Shown here piece after piece: positions 1 to 8,366 of a stretch of DNA of 64,000 nucleotides; position 1 is the first letter of the stretch, and every line of letters starts with the position of its first letter. The stretch is from Clostridiaceae bacterium (lineage in GTDB: Bacteria > Bacillota > Clostridia > Christensenellales > CAG-917): the NCBI GenBank assembly GCA_031289315.1, contig JAITPR010000016.1:1-64000 (forward strand). Reading direction: 5' to 3'. Position numbers and translations under genes: made by a program. The notes beneath the pieces were generated by a model. That model searched no databases. It was given only the letters and a program-made list of their open reading frames with translations, and was not told where the DNA came from.

Positions 1-26
1 ACTAGAGAACGGTAGTTTGATGATTA

Positions 27-101
27 ACACTGAATAAATTTAAAAACGCGGAATGCATAAGGGTTACCTTACGTATTCCGCGTTTTTCAAGTAATCAGTG
101 T
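27..101 (-). repeat. REP-like long-hairpin element, copy A
   Basis: Imperfect inverted repeat with ACACTG ends. Read on the minus strand it runs TTACTTGAAAAACGCG, a variable GC-rich stem-loop, then CGCGTTTTTAAATTTATT. The same outer sequence occurs at 48678-48751 and 56308-56385, but the inner stem differs and stays self-complementary (here GCGGAAT with ATTCCGC). Similarity to copy B continues past the hairpin into positions 1-26 (CTACCGTTCT). No coding content. Probably a REP- or MITE-type element; its mobilising enzyme is not in the window. Confidence 0.75.
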
Positions 102-235
102 CAAGCTTCAAGCTTGCGTGTTTTTTGGTTCTTTTTGCCGCGCAACAAAAAGAACAGAGGCTCAAGCTTGAAGCTTGCGGTTTTTCGGTTCCTTTTTGGC
201 GCCCAAAAGGAACAATGGCGTTCTTTATTGCATGT
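102..235. repeat. Cluster of short hairpins flanking REP-like copy A
   Basis: Two GGTTCTTTTTG/CAAAAAGAAC-type inverted repeats (136-172 and about 187-222) alternate with the self-complementary CAAGCTTGAAGCTTG block, which also stands next to copies B (48.66 kb) and C (56.29 kb). The block therefore travels with the long hairpin. A 61-codon frame over it looks like a by-product of the repeat and is not called as a gene. Confidence 0.65.
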
Positions 236-250
236 ACGAACAGAGGCGGG

Positions 251-814
251 CTAAGACAGGGCGGCGGCGCAGAGGTTTTCTAGGGTTTCTAAAAGCTTAA
301 ACGCCGCGTCTAAGTCCGCGCCCGCACACATGATACCGTGATTAGCCATGAATACCGCGTTTGCCGTGCCTATACCCGCAACCGTGTGCTTGACTAACGC
401 CTTGGTACTGGGCAATCCGTACGCCGCAACACTTATTTTTTCCGCGTTGAAAAGCGCCGCCGTTTCCGCATCCTTAAAAATAAAGGGGGTGTGTGCCGCC
501 GCAAATACCGAACACGCGTTGGGATGCGAATGTATCACCGCGCCTATCTCCCCGCGCGCTAACATCACTCCAGCGTGTATTCCGCGTTCACTGCTCGGCT
601 TTAAACTGCCTTCCGGATACGATAGGTCGCGCATGTCCATTAAAACAAGCTCCTCCGGCTTCAACACCCGGTAGTCTATCCCGCTGGGCGTTATCAGCAT
701 GTGGAACTCGTCCACCCTCGCGGATAGGTTGCCCCACGTACCTTGAACAAGATTGGCGGCAAGTAACCGCACTCCCGTTGCTACTACCTTTTCACGTAAT
801 TCCTTATTATCCAT
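251..814 (-). CDS. Class II aldolase/adducin-family sugar-phosphate aldolase
   Basis: Predicted Zn-dependent aldolase of the FucA/AraD/RhaD superfamily, which splits ketose 1-phosphates to DHAP plus an aldehyde or epimerises pentose phosphates. Visible motifs: GTWGNLSAR (about residues 25-33), TPSG (42-45), the catalytic-type Glu76 in KPSSE, metal ligands His95 and His97 in HSHP, and His159 in ANHG. At 187 aa it is slightly shorter than FucA (about 215 aa) but the core is complete. It is the last gene of a leftward operon with an aldolase-like paralogue, an FGGY kinase and a class III aminotransferase, which suggests phosphorylation followed by aldol cleavage. No strong Shine-Dalgarno site precedes the ATG. 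The substrate cannot be told from the sequence. Confidence 0.85.
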   Translation of the reverse strand: MDNKELREKVVATGVRLLAANLVQGTWGNLSARVDEFHMLITPSGIDYRVLKPEELVLMDMRDLSYPEGSLKPSSERGIHAGVMLARGEIGAVIHSHPNACSVFAAAHTPFIFKDAETAALFNAEKISVAAYGLPSTKALVKHTVAGIGTANAVFMANHGIMCAGADLDAAFKLLETLENLCAAALS

Positions 815-819
815 AATTT

Positions 820-1085
820 TATATACCGTTCTCCGCGCGATTTAAACGGCGCGGTGCGTTTTTTAGCGGGTGTGGGTTGCCGTGTGAAACAATCCGGTTG
901 CGGATAATCTACTACGAACGAACGGTTTTAAACGGTCGCGTTCTTTCAAATAAGCCGGCTGCGGATAAGCTTACTACCGCCAAACACCTTTCGTAGAAAA
1001 AATTTCGCTGCGGCGGGTTCTTTTTTTAATTTGACCGCCGGGAAAATAGCGACCGTAGAAAAAAATTCTCCGCGCGCCTTTTTGC
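820..1085. repeat. Degenerate tandem repeats between operon genes
   Basis: No gene is seen here. The stretch holds imperfect repeats, for example CCGGTTGCGGATAATCTACTAC and CCGGCTGCGGATAAGCTTACTAC, and AAAAAATT-C-GC runs near 995 and 1058. It resembles other slippage-built spacers in the window. Confidence 0.5.
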
Positions 1086-1086
1086 T

Positions 1087-1701
1087 CTAGCTTTCCTTGT
1101 GTGTTTCGATGTTCTTCTTGCTGTATTTTAGCTTATAGACCAAACGCATTAACAACGCGTCTGCTAAGCCCAAGCTCTTCGCCCCGCCGATTTTTTGCGC
1201 CTGAACAAAGACCCGCGCGGATTTTTCGGCGACAAGCGCGGCAATGACCGCCTCGTCTAACGTGCGTCCCGTCGCAAGCAGGGATTTGTCCGGTAGCAAC
1301 GCACAGGTTCTTCCGGTACGCATCCTTCTCTTAACATGCTTGTAGTCGGGGGAGTAGCGCAAGGACAAGCCCACTATCTGCGCCATGTCGTCTAAGACCG
1401 CCGGAACCTCCGTCCGGACACCGGCAAGCGATGCTGAATACCGCGGCGAAACCTTCACAAACGCCGCCGTCTTACCCGGCTTTAACAAAGTGCAAAGCTC
1501 CGCAAGCTCCGAGTCTAAGGACTGCGGCTCTCCTCCCGCCGGGAAGACGATAAAGTCGTCATCTGACAGTTCGGCAAGATTAGCGCCATATTTGGATACG
1601 TAAATATCCGTTTCCTGAATAAATGCGATAGCGTCGCCGGAATGCGGTGTTATACCGCTGTCGATTAATTTCGTAATATGAGGCTTATAGTTAAATTCCA
1701 T
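1087..1701 (-). CDS. Degenerate class II aldolase-like protein
   Basis: Weakly resembles the class II aldolase/adducin fold: an N-terminal helix, then GANLAELSDDDFIVFPAGGE, where genuine members have GN(x)S and TPSG-type loops, and a middle part ending in LDDMAQIVG. The HxH zinc ligands and the catalytic Glu seen in its downstream partner at 251-814 are not evident, so it is probably not an active aldolase. It may be a regulatory or structural partner, or a sugar-binding relative. The start is supported by AAAGGA upstream of the ATG. It lies between the FGGY kinase and the intact aldolase in the same leftward operon. The family call is inference from spacing and context. Confidence 0.55.
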   Translation of the reverse strand: MEFNYKPHITKLIDSGITPHSGDAIAFIQETDIYVSKYGANLAELSDDDFIVFPAGGEPQSLDSELAELCTLLKPGKTAAFVKVSPRYSASLAGVRTEVPAVLDDMAQIVGLSLRYSPDYKHVKRRMRTGRTCALLPDKSLLATGRTLDEAVIAALVAEKSARVFVQAQKIGGAKSLGLADALLMRLVYKLKYSKKNIETHKES

Positions 1702-1739
1702 AACCGTTTCCTTTTGTTTGTCGTTGGGTTAAGTTCTGC

Positions 1740-1876
1740 TACCGGCTAATAATTTGCCGCCGCGTCCGGGTTGATTGCGGCGAGGGTTGTCGCCGCGTGA
1801 GGTTTGAACACGGCGCACGGTTCGTTGTTACGTTTGACTTGAACGCGGTTTGCGCGGGTTGTCGCCGCCGCCGGTT
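1740..1876. repeat. Degenerate tandem repeats downstream of the FGGY kinase
   Basis: Imperfect units containing GGGTTGTCGCCGC and GGTTTGAACACG repeat about three times. No gene is seen. Confidence 0.5.
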
Positions 1877-1886
1877 TGAACACGCT

Positions 1887-3410
1887 CTAGCTAAATCTTT
1901 TGGAGTTGGCTAGCTTGTACGTGTCGTCTAAATCGTTGAAAAGCCGCTTATATATGACGAAAAGCTCGTCGTATATCGCCGCGTTTTTCGGGTCGGGGCG
2001 GTAGGTGGCGGAAATCTTAACGAAGTTACGCGCCGCTTCAAAGCCGGGAAGCTCGTTAAGCCCGATAAGCGCCACTATGGCGGCGCCCAAAGCGCCCGCG
2101 TTGCGCGGATTTTCCACCACGTCAAACTCCGTACCGGTGACGTCGGCGATTATTTTCATCCATTCCTTGTCCAACGCGCCGCCGCCTATTATGCGGAAAT
2201 TCTTGCAAGAAAAGCCGTAATCGTTCTTGAAGTTCTCAAGTATCCACCTGAGATTGAAAGCTATGCCCTCGTACACCGCACGCATGAGGTGTTCTCTGGT
2301 GTGGTTGGGGCTTATGTTGAAAAGCGTCGCGCGCGCCGTAGTGGAGCTTATAGGGCAACGCTCGCCTAGCATCCACGGGGTGCATATAAGGTAGTCGCTT
2401 CCCGGCGGAATGTCCTTTATCACCTCGTCCATGTACGCGTAAATGCCCTCGCCCAAGCTTTCCTTCTCGTGACGGAAAAACTGGTCGCAAATCCATTGAA
2501 TGTTGCTGCCCGCCGCCTCTGTAATGCCGGCAATTAAGTTCATCTTCGGGTTGGCGCTCTGTATCGCCGCCGCGCCGTGCATGAATTTAGTGGCGGTTTT
2601 TGAGGTCGCGGCAACCCATGCCGACGTACCTAAATAGATGTGTACGTCCCCGTCGCCGCTCATTCCCGCGCCTACCGCGGCGGACTGAACGTCGTCGCAA
2701 CCGCCGAACACCGGCGTACCCGCCACAAGACCGGTTTCCTCCGCGGCTTTCGCCGTCAAGCCGTCGCCGACCTTGTCGGTGCTGTTGACTAGAGGAGGCA
2801 GCTTTTTCATGTCGACACCGGTCAAGGATAACACGGAAAGCCATTCCTTTTTCTTCAAATCCAACCCGTAGGACGACGCGCCGGAGCGTTCGAACACCTT
2901 GACGCCGGTACACTTGAACTTCAAAAACGCGTTGACGTCTAAGATGTGTTCGGTATGGTTGTATATGTCCGGGCGCTCCTGTTTAAGCCAAACTATTTTG
3001 GCGATACAGTCCTTGCCCATTATCGGGGTGCCGGCGATAAGCGTGAACAGCTTTTTTCCGCCCAACTTTTTCATGATGCCTTGCGCCTGCTTTTCCGCGC
3101 GCCCGTCCACCCACGTGATGTTGTTGTAAAGGGTATTGCCGTCCTTGTCTACGGGGATTATGCCCTGCGCTTGCGTGGAAAAAACCACGCCCTTTATGTC
3201 GGAGGGGCTTATGCCGGTTTTTTCGATTATGCGCTTCGAGGTCTTGCAAACGGCGTTCCAGTAGTCCGCCGGGTCCTGTTCCGCCCAAGCGGGGTAGGGG
3301 TAATAAGTCGGATAACTCTCTTGAGCGGTGTCTATAATCCGCCCGTCAAAACCGACCAATACCGCCTTGTCGGAGCTTGTGCCTATGTCGTGTGATAAAA
3401 TATACCGCAT
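1887..3410 (-). CDS. FGGY-family carbohydrate kinase (xylulokinase-like)
   Basis: ATP-dependent sugar or polyol kinase of 507 aa, normal for the family. N-terminal phosphate motif DIGTSSDKAVLV (residues 8-19), WAEQDPADYW (42-51, typical of xylulokinases), the catalytic Asp region GGCDD (236-240) and the C-terminal nucleotide motif IIGGGALDKEWMKIIADV. Its ATG is one base after the stop of the aminotransferase gene and has no good ribosome site of its own, so translational coupling is likely. With the downstream aldolase it would give a kinase/aldolase catabolic pair. Substrate specificity in FGGY kinases cannot be read by eye; xylulose, fuculose, rhamnulose or a polyol are all possible. Confidence 0.9.
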   Translation of the reverse strand: MRYILSHDIGTSSDKAVLVGFDGRIIDTAQESYPTYYPYPAWAEQDPADYWNAVCKTSKRIIEKTGISPSDIKGVVFSTQAQGIIPVDKDGNTLYNNITWVDGRAEKQAQGIMKKLGGKKLFTLIAGTPIMGKDCIAKIVWLKQERPDIYNHTEHILDVNAFLKFKCTGVKVFERSGASSYGLDLKKKEWLSVLSLTGVDMKKLPPLVNSTDKVGDGLTAKAAEETGLVAGTPVFGGCDDVQSAAVGAGMSGDGDVHIYLGTSAWVAATSKTATKFMHGAAAIQSANPKMNLIAGITEAAGSNIQWICDQFFRHEKESLGEGIYAYMDEVIKDIPPGSDYLICTPWMLGERCPISSTTARATLFNISPNHTREHLMRAVYEGIAFNLRWILENFKNDYGFSCKNFRIIGGGALDKEWMKIIADVTGTEFDVVENPRNAGALGAAIVALIGLNELPGFEAARNFVKISATYRPDPKNAAIYDELFVIYKRLFNDLDDTYKLANSKRFS

Positions 3411-3411
3411 A

Positions 3412-4917
3412 TTATTTCTTTTTCTCGCTTAAATCTCTTTTTAGGGGTTCTACCGTTGAAAATACCTTGTCGAAACGCGCCAACGCCTCGTCGATGATTT
3501 CGTCCGTGTCCGCCATGGAGGTGTACAAGCGGCTGCCCGCAAGCGTGACTATTCCGTTTGCCATGTACGCCGCGCCCATTTCCTCCATAGCCGTTTTTCT
3601 AACTAGCATGGCGCTCTTGTTTTTGAGCATGGGAAGGACAGATTTGAGCAGGTTCATGGACGAGTAGTCGAAGCTCATGGCACCGGTACACTCCAAATGG
3701 ACTATGGAGCCTTGATTGTATACGACAAAGGGTATCTTATATTTTGTGACGAGAGCCTTTAAGCCGTCCGCCAATCTGTCGCCGGCGCGCCCGGCTTTTT
3801 CACAAGCGCCGAACTCCGCAATGGCCTTTATAGCCAAATAGCCGGCATAAGCGGACAACGGGTTTGCCGCAAGGGTTCCGCCTACGTACGCGCGTTTCAT
3901 CATGGTGCCTATGCCCGCCGCCATGCCGCTGACGTATTCCTTTTTACCGCCTACGCCGCCGGCGCCGGGGTAGCCGCCGGCAACGATTTTGCCGAATACC
4001 GTAAGGTCCGGTACAACGCCGAAGTAGCCTTGCGCCCCTCCTGTGCCTATCCTGAAGCCCGTCACCACCTCGTCGAAGATGAACAGACAGCCGTATTTAT
4101 CGCATAGCGCGCGCACGTTTTTATTGTAGTCGAAGTCGACTGGACGCGTTCCGCTTTCGGGACCCACAGGCTCCACGATAACCGCCGCCGTACCGCCGCG
4201 AAGCTTGTTTAATTTCAACATGGTTTCTAGCATGTGAAGGTCGTTGGGACGAACCTCGTCGGTTAATTCGTAGCACTTGCCCGGTATGCCGTGTGATTCC
4301 AAAAAGCCGCGCGAACCGGGGATTTTAAGCCCGTAAACCATTTGGTCGGACCAACCGTGATACGCGCCGCCAATCTTTATAATCCGCTTGTTTCTTGTGG
4401 CGTTGCGCGCCACGCGTATCGCCGCCATAACCGATTCCGTGCCGGAACCCAGCATCCTGAACATCTCCACGTTGGGCATGTGCTTGTTTATTTCCTTTGC
4501 AAGCAACAACTCCGCCTCGTGGAAAAGACCGGTTACCGGACCGCAGGTATCTAAAATTTCCTTAGCACCCTCTTTAATCTGCGGGAAATTGCTCCCCAAA
4601 ATCGTGGGTCCGCCGGCTTGCAGAAAGTCTATGTACTCGTTGCCGTCGATGTCCGTAAGATACGCGCCGTCCGCCTTCGTGAAGCATAGCGGGAACGGAT
4701 AGTTGAACGCTAAATTATGCTGTACGCCGCCGGGAATGAACTTTTTCGCTTCCGACGTGATTTCCTTAGATTTCGTGCAGTTCGTGTTAAAATGCTCCAA
4801 AACCCGCTTAAGCTCGACATCGCTTATGGAATAAACTGGCTTGGACGTAAGTTCCGCAAGCTCCTTGTAAATTGTTTTGGCGTCGTCCCAACGGGACACT
4901 CCGTAACCGTTTGCCAT
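3412..4917 (-). CDS. Class III PLP aminotransferase (glutamate-1-semialdehyde aminomutase-like)
   Basis: Class III aminotransferase of 501 aa. It shows GSGTES (about 158-163, PLP phosphate region), AYHGWSDQ (186-192), FDEVVTGFR (281-289, PLP-binding Asp) and the Schiff-base Lys310 in FGKIVAGGYPGAG, all closest in pattern to GSA aminomutases. It has about 50 extra N-terminal residues compared with HemL. First gene of the operon, with ribosome site AGGAGG 8-9 bases before ATG. No heme genes are nearby; the FGGY kinase and aldolases suggest it (de)aminates a sugar- or polyol-derived aldehyde rather than acting in tetrapyrrole synthesis. That role is inference. Confidence 0.88.
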   Translation of the reverse strand: MANGYGVSRWDDAKTIYKELAELTSKPVYSISDVELKRVLEHFNTNCTKSKEITSEAKKFIPGGVQHNLAFNYPFPLCFTKADGAYLTDIDGNEYIDFLQAGGPTILGSNFPQIKEGAKEILDTCGPVTGLFHEAELLLAKEINKHMPNVEMFRMLGSGTESVMAAIRVARNATRNKRIIKIGGAYHGWSDQMVYGLKIPGSRGFLESHGIPGKCYELTDEVRPNDLHMLETMLKLNKLRGGTAAVIVEPVGPESGTRPVDFDYNKNVRALCDKYGCLFIFDEVVTGFRIGTGGAQGYFGVVPDLTVFGKIVAGGYPGAGGVGGKKEYVSGMAAGIGTMMKRAYVGGTLAANPLSAYAGYLAIKAIAEFGACEKAGRAGDRLADGLKALVTKYKIPFVVYNQGSIVHLECTGAMSFDYSSMNLLKSVLPMLKNKSAMLVRKTAMEEMGAAYMANGIVTLAGSRLYTSMADTDEIIDEALARFDKVFSTVEPLKRDLSEKKK

Positions 4918-5053
4918 ATTTTTTTATCCTCCTAAATGTTCAGACATCTATGAAATATTTACCGTTAACGTAAAACATATTCGGGCTTGCTTATACGAAC
5001 CGGATAAAACCGCCCGTGTAGCCAACTTAAAAGTGCAATCGTTATACTATTAT

Positions 5054-5082
5054 ATATTACCACATACCGGTGCGCATTTCAA
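5054..5082 (-). promoter_or_regulatory. Promoter of the aminotransferase-kinase-aldolase operon
   Basis: Read on the minus strand: -35 TTGAAA (5077-5082), 17-bp spacer, -10 TAATAT (5054-5059), about 135 bp before the aminotransferase ATG. Confidence 0.6.
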
Positions 5083-5083
5083 G

Positions 5084-5126
5084 ACGTAACGCGAAAGTTT
5101 TTCACGTAACGTAAAAGTTTTTTGCA
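5084..5126. promoter_or_regulatory. Direct repeats just upstream of the operon promoter, candidate operator
   Basis: Two tandem copies of about 21 bp, ACGTAACGCGAAAGTTTTT and ACGTAACGTAAAAGTTTTT, end a few bases upstream of the -35 box. A third core, TTAACGTAAAA, lies downstream near 4965-4976. Spacing of two helical turns fits a regulator site. No regulator gene adjoins the operon. Confidence 0.4.
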
Positions 5127-5214
5127 TTTATCGTTTATTTTTGCATGGAAATTTTTTCCGCACGACAATCTTTTAAAGCTTTTAATAAATTTGGGGTTTA
5201 AATACGGTTTATCT

Positions 5215-5340
5215 GTCGTCTACGGGCTTATCCGGCGCAATGAATTCTGCGCGGGAGTGCTTATCCGGCGCATATGAAATCTGCGCCTAGGGGCTTATGG
5301 CACATATGAAATTTGTGCGTACGGGGCTATTCGGCTATGT
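5215..5340. repeat. Degenerate tandem repeats
   Basis: About four imperfect units carrying GGGCTTATCCGGCGCA and TATGAAATCTGCGC. No gene is seen in the spacer between the two leftward transcription units. Confidence 0.55.
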
Positions 5341-5346
5341 ACGGAC

Positions 5347-6522
5347 TTAGTTGTTGTATAAGGCTTTTTCAAGCTGTTCAAGCGCGGTTGCAAGTATACT
5401 GCGAGGACAGGCAAAATTAATGCGTTCGAAGGAGGAGTATTTGTCGCCGAACATGCGTCCGTTATCCAGCCAAAGCTTGGCTTTGTCCACAATAAGGGCT
5501 TTTTGTTCGGGACGGGAAAGCTTCAACGCGGAGAGATCCAACCATGCCAAATACGTACCCTCCGGCAGGGGCATGGTGATTTCCGGTATGCGGCACTCCA
5601 AAAAATCCTTTATGAAATCGCGGTTGCCCTGCAAATAGGCAAGTAGCTGTTTAAGCCAACCGTCGCCGTACTTATAGGCGGCAAGCGCACCCGAATGCGA
5701 AAAAGTGTTGAGCTGACTGTATCCGCTTGCATTATGCTCACGCCGAAACTTGTCGCGCAGAGCGGGGTTGGGAATAAAGATGTCGGAAAGCTGAAGCCCG
5801 GCAATGTTGAACGCCTTGCCGGGTGAGGTGCAAAGCACCAGATTGTCGTAAAATTTTTCACCCAAAGCGCCGAAGCAGGTGTGCTTGTTGCCGTCGTAGA
5901 CGAAGAGAGAATGTATCTCGTCCGACACAATTATGACGTTGTGACGCAGGCAAATCTCCGCAAGGCGTAAAAGCTCGGCTTCCGTCCAAACACGCCCCAC
6001 CGGATTGTGAGGGCTACAAAGAAGAAAAAGCTTGACGTTGTTTTCCGTGATTTTGTTTTCGAAATCGGCAAAGTCAACGACGTATTTTATGCCGTCAAAT
6101 TTAAGTCCGTTGTCAATCAAGCGTCTGCCATTGTCGACTACGACCTCGGAAAACGGATAGTAAACCGGTTGCTGTATAATAACCGCGTCGCCCTTTTCGG
6201 TAAAAGCCTTTACGGCTTCGGCTAAGGCAAAGACAATTCCGGGAGTTTGTATCCACCATTCTCTTTGCGGTGTCCACTCAAAATGTCTGGTAAGATGCGC
6301 GCTTAAAACGGAAAAATATTCGCGGTTTGGCTCCGTGTAGCCGTATATGCCGTGCGCAGCCGTACGCTTGAGCGCCGATACGACCTCCTTAGGCGCGGGG
6401 AAATCCATGTCGGCAACCCATAGGGGAAGCAAATCCTCCGGACGTCCGCGCTCTAAGGCGCAGTCGTATTTCAAGGAATTTGTGTTTTTGCGGTCGGTAA
6501 TTTTATCGAAATCGTAACGCAT
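5347..6522 (-). CDS. patB: PatB/MalY-family PLP C-S lyase (cystathionine beta-lyase type)
   Basis: Fold-type I PLP enzyme of the aminotransferase class I/II group that splits cystathionine or cysteine conjugates to a thiol, pyruvate and ammonia. Visible: N-terminal YDFDKITDRKNTNSLKYD followed by LPLWVADMDF, both hallmarks of PatB/MalY; CSPHNPVGRVW; SDEIHSLF; and the Schiff-base Lys in TSPGKAFNIAG. The frame stays open to an ATG at 6606, but family members begin at the MRYDF methionine, so 6522 is chosen (GGAAG 8 bases upstream). It lies 200 bp downstream of a trans-sulfuration enzyme in the same orientation, consistent with methionine or cysteine interconversion. Confidence 0.85.
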   Translation of the reverse strand: MRYDFDKITDRKNTNSLKYDCALERGRPEDLLPLWVADMDFPAPKEVVSALKRTAAHGIYGYTEPNREYFSVLSAHLTRHFEWTPQREWWIQTPGIVFALAEAVKAFTEKGDAVIIQQPVYYPFSEVVVDNGRRLIDNGLKFDGIKYVVDFADFENKITENNVKLFLLCSPHNPVGRVWTEAELLRLAEICLRHNVIIVSDEIHSLFVYDGNKHTCFGALGEKFYDNLVLCTSPGKAFNIAGLQLSDIFIPNPALRDKFRREHNASGYSQLNTFSHSGALAAYKYGDGWLKQLLAYLQGNRDFIKDFLECRIPEITMPLPEGTYLAWLDLSALKLSRPEQKALIVDKAKLWLDNGRMFGDKYSSFERINFACPRSILATALEQLEKALYNN

Positions 6523-6683
6523 GGGGGTTGCTTCCGTTTTAATTGAATTTTTGGGTGTGGACAATCCGCGGCGGCGGCTTATCCTTCTAATAAAATCTTT
6601 TGCCATTGCTTATTGTCAATACCCATTGTTAAAGCCGAATTTTTGGATTGCGCGGAAACGCCCTCTAAACCGGCTACCGTTTT

Positions 6684-6692
6684 AGTATAACA
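6684..6692 (-). promoter_or_regulatory. Candidate extended -10 promoter for patB
   Basis: The minus strand reads TGTTATACT, an extended -10 element (TG, one base, TATACT), with only a weak -35. It lies between metB-like and patB, so patB may have its own start as well as read-through. Confidence 0.35.
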
Positions 6693-6722
6693 CAGTTTAT
6701 GGGCGTGTGTATTATTTACCAA

Positions 6723-7865
6723 CTATTTTCCTATGGCTTGTTTGAGGTCGGCTATTAAGTCGGCGGCGTTTTCTATGCCTACGGAAAGCCGCAATAAACG
6801 GTCGTTTATGCCGCGTTTTTCGCGTTCGTCAAGGGGTACGTCGGCGTGCGTTTGCACGGTCGGGTAGGTGATGAGCGATTCGGTGCCGCCCAAGCTTTCG
6901 GCAAAGGCGATGAGGCGTACCTTTTTAAGCACGCGTTCGGCGGTGGCGGCGGAGTCTACCTCAAAGGAAATCATGCTACCGAAGCCCGTAGTTTGTTTTT
7001 TCATTATGTCGTAGCCCTTAGAGCCGGGAATCCCGGCGTATAAAATCTTTTTTACCTTAGGCGAAGATTGCAAAAATTTAACTATTTTGTAGGCGCTTTG
7101 CTGTTGCTTTTCCATTCTTAGCGCTAGCGTTTTTATGCCGCGCAGCATCAGCCACGAGTCGAACGGCGACAAGCAGGAACCTATTGTCTTGTAAAGGAAC
7201 CGAAGCCTTTCACCTAGCGCCACGTCCTTTACGACGATAAGCCCGGACAGCGTGTCGTTGTGTCCGCAAAGAAACTTCGTGCCGCTGTGTACCACGACAT
7301 CCGCGCCGAAATTCAACGGTTGCTGAAAATACGGAGATAGGAAGGTGTTGTCCACAATCAACAGCAAGCCGTGCGCCTTAGCAAGCGCCGCCGTCGCGGC
7401 TATATCCGTTATTTCCATCATGGGGTTGGTGGGGGTTTCTATGAATATCGCTTTGGTGTCGGGAGTGATTTTTTTGGCAACCGCGTCCAAATCAGAGGTA
7501 TCGACGTAATCGGTGTGAAGCCCGTTCTTTTCCGACACGCAGTTGAAAAGCCGTATGACGCCGCCGTATAGGTCTTCGGAGGCGATTATGCGGTCGTTGG
7601 GCGAAAACAGCTCCGCAAGGCAGGCTATTGCCGACATGCCCGTGGAGTATGCGAAAGCCTCGTATCCGCCCTCAAGCTCGGCGACGGTTTGCTCTAAGGC
7701 TAGCCGCGTCGGGTTTTGCATTCTAGAATAGTCGAAGCCGGTGCTTTGGTTGAGCGCCGGATGCTTGAAGGTCGCGCTTTGATAAATGGGAACGCTGACC
7801 GCGCCGGTGCGCTCGTCAAAGGCGTTTTTATTGTTTCCGTGTACGCATACGGTATCTTTTTTCAT
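6723..7865 (-). CDS. Cys/Met-metabolism PLP enzyme (cystathionine gamma-synthase/beta-lyase type)
   Basis: Trans-sulfuration enzyme of 380 aa, full family length. Motifs: SVPIYQSATF (24-33), DYSRMQNPTR (45-54), AYSTGMSAI (72-80), ETPTNP (143-148), DNTFLSP (172-178), the Schiff-base Lys197 in HSGTKFLCGHND, and GTESLITYP near residue 330. These fit MetB, MetC or methionine gamma-lyase, which differ by a few pocket residues I cannot assign. It is first in a leftward pair with the PatB-like lyase. A consensus promoter lies about 90 bp upstream. No SAM riboswitch core is seen in the short leader. Confidence 0.9.
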   Translation of the reverse strand: MKKDTVCVHGNNKNAFDERTGAVSVPIYQSATFKHPALNQSTGFDYSRMQNPTRLALEQTVAELEGGYEAFAYSTGMSAIACLAELFSPNDRIIASEDLYGGVIRLFNCVSEKNGLHTDYVDTSDLDAVAKKITPDTKAIFIETPTNPMMEITDIAATAALAKAHGLLLIVDNTFLSPYFQQPLNFGADVVVHSGTKFLCGHNDTLSGLIVVKDVALGERLRFLYKTIGSCLSPFDSWLMLRGIKTLALRMEKQQQSAYKIVKFLQSSPKVKKILYAGIPGSKGYDIMKKQTTGFGSMISFEVDSAATAERVLKKVRLIAFAESLGGTESLITYPTVQTHADVPLDEREKRGINDRLLRLSVGIENAADLIADLKQAIGK

Positions 7866-7951
7866 GGCTTAGCCGTCCTTGTCGTGAGAAGTTCGGGAGG
7901 AGCTTTTAAGGCGCGCGGTAAACACGGCAAAAAGACCTCTTATAGTTACAC

Positions 7952-7980
7952 ATTCTATCACGGCGGCGGTGCCGTGTCAA
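7952..7980 (-). promoter_or_regulatory. Promoter of the metB-like gene
   Basis: Minus strand: consensus -35 TTGACA (7975-7980), 17-bp spacer containing a GC-rich inverted repeat (CGGCACCGCCGCCGTG), -10 TAGAAT (7952-7957). Confidence 0.7.
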
Positions 7981-8039
7981 GCAAACATATAAAATATATA
8001 AACTAGATATGTTAAAAAGGACAATCCGCATAAAGTGGG

Positions 8040-8200
8040 GGCTGTCGGAAGTAAATGCGGCACACACACGACCCCAAACCCCCATAGGGTGAGACATGTT
8101 TGTGGATGCTCCCATGGACAGTCGAGAGAACCCCTCTCCCATAGGGTGACAGGTTAAGGGATGCGTCCACATGGGACAGTCTAAATTAACCGCACCTACG
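8040..8200. repeat. GGTGACAGTCTAAA-type repeat cluster 1
   Basis: Imperfect units built from CTCCCAT, AGGGTGACA and GGACAGTCTAAA. The same words recur at 49.0-49.2 kb and, inverted, at 61.3-61.4 kb. An overlapping 137-codon minus-strand frame is explained by the repeat and is not called. Confidence 0.6.
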
Positions 8201-8337
8201 GGGTTATCGGTTTTGACTTTCGCGTAGAAGACTATTCCCATGCTTCTAAAGCCGACAAACAGTGTCGTGGAAAACCGCGCTATTTTAAAATATTTCGGAA
8301 AATGCCGCGCATAAGGCAATAATAACTCTTAGGTGTC

Positions 8338-8366
8338 TTGATTTATTGTGAGGTTTAAGTTATAAT
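8338..8366 (+). promoter_or_regulatory. Promoter upstream of the DUF5058 gene
   Basis: -35 TTGATT (8338-8343), 17-bp spacer, -10 TATAAT (8361-8366). The leader of nearly 300 nt to the gene contains degenerate duplications (ACACTAAAA-GCC-TTAGCG, ATAATGCCGTG, GGTTTATGTTATCAAC twice) and no recognised riboswitch. Confidence 0.6.

Noticed and set aside
98-283. 61-codon frame at the left edge
   Set aside because: It lies in hairpin repeats and runs antisense into the aldolase gene; no ribosome site and no protein-like pattern.
7866-7950. SAM riboswitch in front of the metB-like gene
   Set aside because: The leader is under 90 nt and lacks the S-box core words.
7906-8319. 137-codon minus-strand frame
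   Set aside because: It is built from GGTGACA-type repeats, overlaps the metB-like promoter and has no family resemblance.
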